Below, piece after piece: positions 9,101 through 13,516 of a DNA stretch of 22,908 bases. The DNA is from Chloroflexota bacterium. GTDB lineage: Bacteria > Chloroflexota > Limnocylindria > QHBO01. The stretch is taken from contig JACDBZ010000067.1 in assembly GCA_013694645.1 (NCBI GenBank), forward strand, positions 1-22,908, in the 5' to 3' direction. The notes beneath the pieces are model-generated. The model ran no database searches. It saw only the letters and a list, made by a program, of their open reading frames with translations, and was not told the origin of the DNA. Positions within the stretch are counted from its first letter, which is position 1. The number at the start of each line of letters is the position of its first letter. The translations under genes were made by a program, and so were the position numbers.

Positions 9101-9112
9101 GATCATACCCAT
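6101..9112 (-). CDS. Large AAA-ATPase LuxR-family transcriptional regulator
   Basis: The 1003-residue product has the plan of MalT/LAL-type regulators. An N-terminal FVGRASELERL segment leads into Walker A GDAGIGKT (44-51) and Walker B VVLVLEDLHWAD (159-170). A long helical TPR-like middle follows (about 370-900). The C-terminal LuxR helix-turn-helix is at 938-1003, with LTAREREVLTLLAHGRSNRQ and VHVSHILGKLGV. Proteins of this type usually activate transcription after binding a ligand or ATP; no ligand can be named. The ATG at 9112 has GAGGGA 6 bases upstream, but TATGAT at 9107-9102 followed by ATG at 9094 offers an alternative leaderless start that removes six residues. It lies 30 bases after the sigma factor gene and is probably cotranscribed with it. 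Confidence 0.9.
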   Translation of the reverse strand: MGMIMTMARLSSPTFVGRASELERLRHALDLASDHRPTTRLVAGDAGIGKTRLMTEFVSGARTSGAQVLIGDCLQLGETGLPYAPFVGAFRPLLRSLSPRRLDEIIGPGRAELSHLFPDLGPPSGGRAGGGSPGARPEQARLFEVVFGILRRLSDDAPVVLVLEDLHWADSSTRDLLRFLVRNAREARMLFIGTYRSDELHRRHPLRPLLAELQRLEGVDDIELGAFGAEELAEQLAGITGELPHPELVSAVLSRSGGNPFFAEELMAAGEAGLALPRSLRDTLDDRVRHLEGEAQRVLRIASVAGARVDHAILAEVAELPAPILTEAVREAVEHHLLVPTAPEEIPGYRFRHALLQEVVYDELLPNERTQLHAAFAVSLERRAMGDPHDRAGVAAQLAHHWLLAHDLERALPATLGAGRAAAAAFAYPEAQAFLERSLELWAKVAPELLPAGIDRTVILEEAAEAAALAGDPRRSIDLVRSALAQTDPVREPMRAGVLQHRLAWYLNESGDWQSGVIAMERAVALIPIDPPTHERARVVADLAHSLMVRSRFSESMALAEAALAISRTVGATLAETRALTALGLDLACRSDLERGIPLLRDGYELALRHGDPQAIFLTAVALGWALDEAARHEEALEVARSTRDRLREMGAEARFGGQLGSKMGRALFEMGRWDEAERILDATIAGGPTRYAMRWLLSNRIQLYTARGQLGRARRDLLTYEALGERLVGPDPDLIRARRAELAVISGEPTAARGIIAETLARLVEPDLDTEARRLILTGLRAEADEADAARGAGATEREAVAIARAGQLEHQMQRHVTRVREVASQPGPPITADLLMASALASRARGEADVPAWEASVVALRVLGRPYELARALAHLAAMACVARRREDGASALAEAHAIAVELGARPLREEIESLARRARIGLEGVDTADDAADRLGLTAREREVLTLLAHGRSNRQIGDTLFMAESTAGVHVSHILGKLGVTRRTEAAALAHRLGLFQLS

Positions 9113-9142
9113 CGAAGTCCCTCGCTCGAGTTGCGCGTCACT

Positions 9143-9697
9143 TCAGGCAGCGATGACGGAATCGCGCAGTCCCCTGCGATGTCGACACATCAGGGACCGC
9201 GTCGCCAGCTCACTTCGTCCGATCCGTCGCGCAATCTCCGCCCCCGTGTAGCCGTGAGCGCTCAGCAGCAGGGCCGCCCGCACGTCGTCCGGGAGCGCTC
9301 TCAAGCGTCCCGCCAGGGCACCCGCTGACTCCCGGTCGATGAGCTCATCCTCGGGCGACGGCATGACCTCCCGGCGCACCAGCTCGGGTGCCCTGCGCCG
9401 TGCAACCCCGTGGTGACGGGCGCGGCTGGTCGCGAGGTTGATCCCCACGCGGAAGAGCCAGGCTCGCAGGTGTCGTGGCTGGCGGCCAGCGGCCAGCTCG
9501 GTCAGCAGGCGAACGAACGTCTCGTGGAGCAGGTCCTCGCCGGCGGCATGGTCGCGGGTATACGCGGCAAGGTGCGTGCGCAGTGCATCGCCGTAAGCGG
9601 CGTACGCCGTCGCGGCCGAGGTGGTTGACTCGGCGACCGTCTCCCCCCGGGCGCGCTCCGCGCCCCGGTCGCCGTGAAAACCCCGGGACACTCCCAT
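9143..9697 (-). CDS. ECF-type (sigma-70 family) RNA polymerase sigma factor
   Basis: The 184-residue protein has region 2 from about residue 30 (YGDALRTHLAAYTRDHAAGE, then LLHETFVRLL and RAWLFRVGINLATSRARHH). A short linker and region 4 follow (LPDDVRAALLLSAHGYTGAE, IARRIGRSELATRSLMCRHR), ending six residues later. This two-domain plan is that of extracytoplasmic-function sigma factors. No anti-sigma factor gene is adjacent; the next gene downstream is the AAA/LuxR regulator, 30 bases away. The ATG at 9697 lacks a Shine-Dalgarno site. A GTG two codons later (9691) is the alternative start and fits an ECF-like promoter placed just upstream. Its stimulus is unknown. Confidence 0.88.
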   Translation of the reverse strand: MGVSRGFHGDRGAERARGETVAESTTSAATAYAAYGDALRTHLAAYTRDHAAGEDLLHETFVRLLTELAAGRQPRHLRAWLFRVGINLATSRARHHGVARRRAPELVRREVMPSPEDELIDRESAGALAGRLRALPDDVRAALLLSAHGYTGAEIARRIGRSELATRSLMCRHRRGLRDSVIAA

Positions 9698-9748
9698 GAC
9701 CAGAAGCGTGGGACTAAAGGTTCCCGCTGCGCATCTGGAGAACCTTTA
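9698..9748 (-). promoter_or_regulatory. Inverted repeat and ECF-like promoter before the sigma factor gene
   Basis: TAAAGGTTC (9715-9723) and GAACCTTTA (9740-9748) form a perfect 9-bp inverted repeat with a 16-base loop. Read on the minus strand, the arm nearer the gene holds GGAACC (9724-9719), then 16 bases, then TGGTC (9702-9698). This resembles ECF promoters (GGAAC, about 16-17 bases, GTC). Self-activation by the sigma factor is the inference. No T-run follows the hairpin, so an intrinsic terminator for ahcY is less likely. Confidence 0.35.
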
Positions 9749-9784
9749 TTTGTGCGAGTGCGACGGCCAGCCGGCCGCGGCCTG

Positions 9785-11041
9785 CTACGTGCCCGATTCC
9801 CAGGATTCGCTGTACGCCTTCTGCTCGGGCGTCAACGAGTCAATGCTGATACCCATGCTCCTGAGCTTCAGGGCCGCAACACCGCGATCGATCTCCTCCG
9901 GGATCCCGTACACGATCGGCTCGAGCTCATCGAGGTGCGCGCGCAGCCATTCGAGTCCGAGCGCCTGGTTGGCAAAGCTCATGTCCATGACCAGGGCCGG
10001 GTGGCCCTCGGCGGCGCCGAGGTTGACGAGGCGCCCATCGGCAAGAAGGTAGATGCGGCGATCGTCGGGCATGAGGTACTCGGTCGTGTACGGCCGCACC
10101 TCGCGCTTGCCGGTCGCCTGCTCTTCGAGCGCCCGAAGCTCGAACTCGTCATTGAAGTGGCCGGCATTGGCGAGGATCGCGCCATCCGGCATCAGTGGGA
10201 AATGCTCTCGCCCCCATACATTCAGGTTGCCGGTGGCAGTGATGAAGACATCGCCGACGCCGGCCGATTCGGTGGCATTCATCACGCGATACCCGTCCAT
10301 CGCGGCTTCCAGTGCCCGAACCGGATCGACCTCGCACACGACGACATTTGCGCCCATGCCATGCGCGCGCATGGCGATGCCACGGCCCACCCAGCCATAG
10401 CCACCGACCACGACCGCCTTGCCGGCAAACAGGATGTTCGTCGCGCGCAGGATGCCGTCGATCGCGCTCTGACCGGTGCCGTAGCGATTGTCGAACAGGT
10501 GCTTGGTAAGCGCCTCGTTCACCGCGACCACCGGGTAGCGCAGCTTGCCGGCATTGGCCATGGCGCGCAACCGGATGACGCCGGTGGTCGTCTCCTCCGT
10601 CCCGCCCACGATCTCCTCGAGCAACTCGGTCCGCTTCGTGTGCAGCTCGTTCACCAGGTCGGCGCCGTCGTCCATGGTGATCTGCGGCCGGTGATCGAGG
10701 GCGGATCCGATGTGGGCGTAATACGATTCCCGATCCTCCCCCTTGATCGCGTAGACGGGGATCCCGTAATGCGTGACCAGTGAGGCTGCCACGTCATCCT
10801 GGGTCGAGAGCGGGTTCGATGAGCAGAGGACGACGTCGGCGCCGCCACCAGCCAGCGTGCGCACCAGGTTCGCCGTCTCGGCGGTGACGTGCAGGCAGGC
10901 GCTGATTCGCCACCCGGCCAGTGGCTGCTCGGCCGCGAAGCGCTCGCGGATGGCGGCCAGGACCGGCATCTGGCGGTCGGCCCACTCAATTCTCAGTCGA
11001 CCGGCATCGGCCAGGCCGATATCGGCAACGTCATGATTCAC
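9785..11041 (-). CDS. ahcY: S-adenosylhomocysteine hydrolase
   Basis: The enzyme splits S-adenosylhomocysteine into adenosine and homocysteine with bound NAD, relieving product inhibition of methyltransferases. From the GTG at 11041 the product is 418 residues, normal for the shorter bacterial form. Motifs are RIEWADRQMPVL near the N-terminus, CLHVTAETANL (substrate site), SSNPLSTQDDVAA, GTEETTTG, the catalytic TKHLFDNRYGTGQSAIDGI (Lys180, Asp184 and Asn185) and the NAD-binding GGYGWVGRG (213-221). The GTG overlaps the TGA of the acetyltransferase gene in a GTGA, which suggests coupled translation. An ATG 20 codons upstream is possible but would add a tail unlike the family. It is the last gene of the apt-GNAT-ahcY run. 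Confidence 0.95.
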   Translation of the reverse strand: MNHDVADIGLADAGRLRIEWADRQMPVLAAIRERFAAEQPLAGWRISACLHVTAETANLVRTLAGGGADVVLCSSNPLSTQDDVAASLVTHYGIPVYAIKGEDRESYYAHIGSALDHRPQITMDDGADLVNELHTKRTELLEEIVGGTEETTTGVIRLRAMANAGKLRYPVVAVNEALTKHLFDNRYGTGQSAIDGILRATNILFAGKAVVVGGYGWVGRGIAMRAHGMGANVVVCEVDPVRALEAAMDGYRVMNATESAGVGDVFITATGNLNVWGREHFPLMPDGAILANAGHFNDEFELRALEEQATGKREVRPYTTEYLMPDDRRIYLLADGRLVNLGAAEGHPALVMDMSFANQALGLEWLRAHLDELEPIVYGIPEEIDRGVAALKLRSMGISIDSLTPEQKAYSESWESGT

Positions 11042-11898
11042 TTCGGTTCGCGTGGCCACGGAAATCGCATCGCCTCTCGTATCGGTCGCATCAATCCCCA
11101 TCCGCCGGCGCGCCGCCTGGCGAGCCGCTCGATGAGCTGGCAATGGGTACGGTAGCCGAGGCGGGCGTAGGCCGCGACTGCGGGGTCGTTATCAGCGTGG
11201 ACGTTGAGCGCGACGTCGGGGACACGAGCGAGCAGATCGGCGGTGACGGCGCTGGTGACCATCTTGGCAAAGTCGTGGCCGCGGTAATCCACGTGGGTCA
11301 TCACGTTGCCGACGACCGCGACCTCCTCGCGCGCATTGATGGCATGCGTGCCGGCAGCGCTCACCAGGCGTCCCCGCACGCGGACGCCGTAATAGACGCC
11401 GTCCTCGACCACGGAGGCCGGAAAGCCACCACGGAATCCGAGCTCATAGAGACGGTTGAGGTCGTCGATGTCGAGCGCGGTCAGTCGATCTGCCGGGCCG
11501 GCGAATGGCGTGAACGTGTCGCGGTCGACGGCCATACGCAGCATCACGAGTGGGGAGTCGAGCTCGTACAGATCACGCAGCGCGGCTTCCTGGAGCTCTG
11601 TCGCCTGGAGGTACGCGTCGCGCGGCTTGAGGACGCCCTCCAGGATGGCCCGACAGCCGTCGGGGGCGCCCATCAGAAAGAGCGGCTGCGGGACCAGGCC
11701 CTCGTGGTGCATCGCGAGAGCGGTCGCCTGCCCGGCATCATCGTGCGCCAATGCCCACGCCACCCGTGACCGGTTTGGCCCGTCGAGATCGCCAAGCGCG
11801 TACGCCGCGTAGATCCGGTCGCGGCGCAGAAACGCGGCGATTGCGCCGCGGTCGCTGACGGCGCGGGCGCGGAGTCGGGACGACGCGGCGACCGCCAT
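11038..11898 (-). CDS. GNAT-family N-acetyltransferase
   Basis: This 286-residue protein has a C-terminal GNAT domain from about residue 130. VGNVMTHVDYRGHDFAKMVT matches motif A, where the pyrophosphate of acetyl-CoA binds, and NVHADNDPAVAAYARLGYR matches motif B. The N-terminal half looks like a second, degenerate acetyltransferase-like domain (RRDRIYAAYALGDLD) with no clear cofactor site. The substrate cannot be read from the sequence. It starts 14 bases after apt and overlaps the ahcY start by four bases, so it is cotranscribed with two purine and methyl-cycle genes; whether it acts in that pathway is unknown. The Shine-Dalgarno sequence is weak (CCGGA). Confidence 0.86.
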   Translation of the reverse strand: MAVAASSRLRARAVSDRGAIAAFLRRDRIYAAYALGDLDGPNRSRVAWALAHDDAGQATALAMHHEGLVPQPLFLMGAPDGCRAILEGVLKPRDAYLQATELQEAALRDLYELDSPLVMLRMAVDRDTFTPFAGPADRLTALDIDDLNRLYELGFRGGFPASVVEDGVYYGVRVRGRLVSAAGTHAINAREEVAVVGNVMTHVDYRGHDFAKMVTSAVTADLLARVPDVALNVHADNDPAVAAYARLGYRTHCQLIERLARRRAGGWGLMRPIREAMRFPWPREPK

Positions 11899-11912
11899 CG
11901 GTCCGGCGACGC

Positions 11913-12488
11913 TCAGTACGTCAGCAGAGCGTGGATCTCGAACTCGTCGAGCTGCTCGCGTCCGTTCAGCGCCCCGAGCTCGACCATGAACGAGAGTCCC
12001 GCGACCTCGCCGCCAAGGCGACGCACGAGCTCAATGGTGCCCATGACGGTGCCGCCGGTGGCGAGGAGGTCGTCCACGATCAGCACCCGCTGTCCCTTGG
12101 AGATGGCGTCAGAGTGAATCTCGAGGGTCGCGGTCCCGTACTCCAGCTCGTACTCGACCTCGATCGTCTCCGCCGGCAGCTTGCCCAGCTTGCGGACCGG
12201 GACGAACCCGGCGCCGAGCTTGTAGGCCAGCGGGGCCGAGAAGATGAAGCCGCGCGACTCCATGCCGACCACGATGTCGACCTTGGTCTCACCCACCTGT
12301 TCCGCCATGCGGTCGATCACCTCGCGGAACGCATCGGCCTCCTTGAGGAGGGTCGTGATGTCGTAGAAGAGAATGCCCGGCTTCGGAAAGTCGGGGACCT
12401 CCCGTATCAGTGCGCGAAGCTCGTCGACGGAGGAGTCGGTCACGGTACTGTCGGCACTCCGAGTGCGTATTCGGTGGGCTGGAATCAC
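11913..12488 (-). CDS. apt: Adenine phosphoribosyltransferase
   Basis: Apt salvages adenine to AMP using PRPP in the cytosol. The 191-residue frame contains VPDFPKPGILFYDITTLL (about 31-48), the conserved VGMESRGFIF, and the PRPP-binding RVLIVDDLLATGGT (about 134-147). I place the start at the GTG at 12488 because TAGACT ends 9 bases upstream. The GTG at 12443 would give the more typical family N-terminus (176 residues) but has no ribosome binding site at a usable distance. The gene leads a tight operon with the acetyltransferase and ahcY. Adenine released in nucleoside and methylthioadenosine breakdown is its likely substrate supply. Confidence 0.94.
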   Translation of the reverse strand: MIPAHRIRTRSADSTVTDSSVDELRALIREVPDFPKPGILFYDITTLLKEADAFREVIDRMAEQVGETKVDIVVGMESRGFIFSAPLAYKLGAGFVPVRKLGKLPAETIEVEYELEYGTATLEIHSDAISKGQRVLIVDDLLATGGTVMGTIELVRRLGGEVAGLSFMVELGALNGREQLDEFEIHALLTY

Positions 12489-12497
12489 TGCCGGCTG

Positions 12498-12521
12498 AGT
12501 CTAGACCGATGCGCCCATCGG
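12498..12521 (-). promoter_or_regulatory. Probable apt promoter with adjoining inverted repeat
   Basis: TAGACT (12503-12498 on the minus strand) ends 9 bases before the GTG at 12488. Directly upstream is a perfect 6-bp inverted repeat, CCGATG (12506-12511) and CATCGG (12516-12521), separated by four bases. It would cover the region just upstream of the -10 box, so an operator for a repressor is a reasonable guess. No good -35 element is visible. Confidence 0.4.
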
Positions 12522-12820
12522 CGGCAATGAACCCGTGTGAACGGCAACCTGTCCGATCCGGTGGTAGATGTCGTCAATCGCTTCCCCGGCGGTCATTTGA
12601 CCATGCCGATGCCTCCGCGTGGTCAAACGCCCTCGTGATGCGCATTAGCCAGTTCATGGTCGGCCTCGACATCGAAACTGAGCGTGGGCAGGCTCGGGAG
12701 CAGGCGAGTCTGCCCGCTAACGCGCACCCACGAAGCGTTTGGCAACGCGAGGTCACGGTCCCCCATCAGTCGCCGTCGTAGTCCCAGGCGCGGTGTCCGG
12801 CTTCAGGCGGGCCGGTCCTG
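12522..12820 (+). other. Gene-free gap with serial hairpins, possible plus-strand RNA
   Basis: I find no supportable gene here. Three hairpins are visible. At 12596-12627, TTTGACCA and TGGTCAAA form the base of a near-complete 32-base palindrome. At 12684-12717, GGGCAGGCTCG pairs with CGAGTCTGCCC around an 8-base loop. At 12735-12748, GCGTT pairs with AACGC around four bases. The three non-Watson-Crick wobble pairs (12604 with 12619, 12685 with 12716, 12692 with 12709) are G-U only in a plus-strand transcript. No plus-strand promoter or T-run terminator is evident, so an RNA gene is only a candidate; a decayed insertion is the alternative. Confidence 0.3.
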
Positions 12821-13210
12821 TCACGCGGGAGAGGCTACCGGAAGGCCGAGGCGACGTGCACCCTCGATCATGCGGCGGTCGTAGGTGACGATCGCGTCCA
12901 GCTCCCCGGCCAGGCCAAGAGCAGTTGCGAGATGAATGGCATCGAGCGAGCGGATGAAGCTCGGAGCGATATCGCCCGCAGCGGCCAGGATCTCGTCATC
13001 CACCGCCCGGAGGGTAAACGCGGCCAGCGCTGTGCGGGCGTGGGCAATCCTGCGAGGCGCACCGCGTCGGACGGCGCGAAGCAGCTCGGTTCGCACCAGC
13101 GCAGAGGCAACCAGCACGTCGTGCGGTCGGAGCCAGCCTTCCAACGCCCCGGACTCCGGCTCTCGAACGATGAGCTTCACGGCGGCCGAGGAATCGAGGT
13201 ACACAGCCAC
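12821..13210 (-). CDS. vapC: PIN-domain toxin, VapC type
   Basis: The 129-residue protein is a single PIN domain, a metal-dependent ribonuclease that usually cuts tRNA or rRNA when its antitoxin is lost. The acidic residues expected of the active site are present: Asp6 in VYLDSSAAVKL, Glu42 in RTELLRAV, Asp90 in RSLDAIHLATAL and Asp111 in VTYDRRM. Its GTG start comes three bases after the stop of the partner antitoxin gene, the usual order with antitoxin first. There is no separate ribosome binding site, so translation is probably coupled. The family assignment is firm; the RNA target is unknown. Confidence 0.9.
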   Translation of the reverse strand: MAVYLDSSAAVKLIVREPESGALEGWLRPHDVLVASALVRTELLRAVRRGAPRRIAHARTALAAFTLRAVDDEILAAAGDIAPSFIRSLDAIHLATALGLAGELDAIVTYDRRMIEGARRLGLPVASPA

Positions 13211-13213
13211 CGG

Positions 13214-13492
13214 CTAGATCTTGTCCTCGCGCATCGCGTCGACGATCTCGGAGAGCGGAAGAGCCCCCGGCGTGGGCGACGCGGGCGGCGAAAGTGTCCG
13301 CCAGTCCCTGGTGGCGGGCGTCACCTTGCCCTCCGCGATCAGGCGGTCGAGGATGCTCGCACCCTTGGGCAACGGAGCCAAGCGAGCCACTGGTCGACCG
13401 CGATCGGTGACCTCGATCGTTTCGCCGGCTTCGGCGCGACGAACATACTCCGAGGCGTTCTGACGCAGCTCGCGGATCCCGACTCGTTCCAT
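13214..13492 (-). CDS. vapB: Phd/YefM-type antitoxin
   Basis: The N-terminal half has the Phd/YefM DNA-binding pattern, VGIRELRQNASEYVRRAEAG then TIEVTDRGRPVARLAP. The C-terminal half (about 45-92) is less ordered, rich in proline and serine, and ends in an acidic helix (LSEIVDAMREDKI) that would wrap the toxin. I start it at the ATG at 13492 because TACAAT spans 13505-13500 and overlaps an earlier ATG at 13501. It probably represses its own promoter, as is usual for such modules. It sits 24 bases after the acnA stop. The gene symbol follows the paired PIN toxin. Confidence 0.87.
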   Translation of the reverse strand: MERVGIRELRQNASEYVRRAEAGETIEVTDRGRPVARLAPLPKGASILDRLIAEGKVTPATRDWRTLSPPASPTPGALPLSEIVDAMREDKI

Positions 13493-13499
13493 GTGCGAC

Positions 13500-13508
13500 A
13501 TTGTAGCA
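13500..13508 (-). promoter_or_regulatory. Extended -10 promoter of the toxin-antitoxin pair
   Basis: TGCTACAAT on the minus strand is a full extended -10 element (TGN then TACAAT). It ends 7 bases before the ATG at 13492. It lies between acnA and vapB, so the pair can be transcribed independently of acnA. The -35 region would lie within the end of acnA and is weak. Confidence 0.6.
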
Positions 13509-13516
13509 CATTCGGC

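Noticed and set aside
9715..9748. Intrinsic terminator for ahcY
   Set aside because: The 9-bp hairpin is AT-containing and has no T-run after it on the minus strand.
12501..12596. 31-residue minus-strand ORF ending in the TAG inside the apt promoter box
   Set aside because: No ribosome binding site or -10 box at a usable distance and no recognisable family. It starts inside the palindrome arm.
12574..12756. Overlapping ORFs on both strands encoding similar FDHAxASAWSN peptides
   Set aside because: The resemblance is produced by the near-palindrome at 12596-12627 being read on both strands, not by coding selection.
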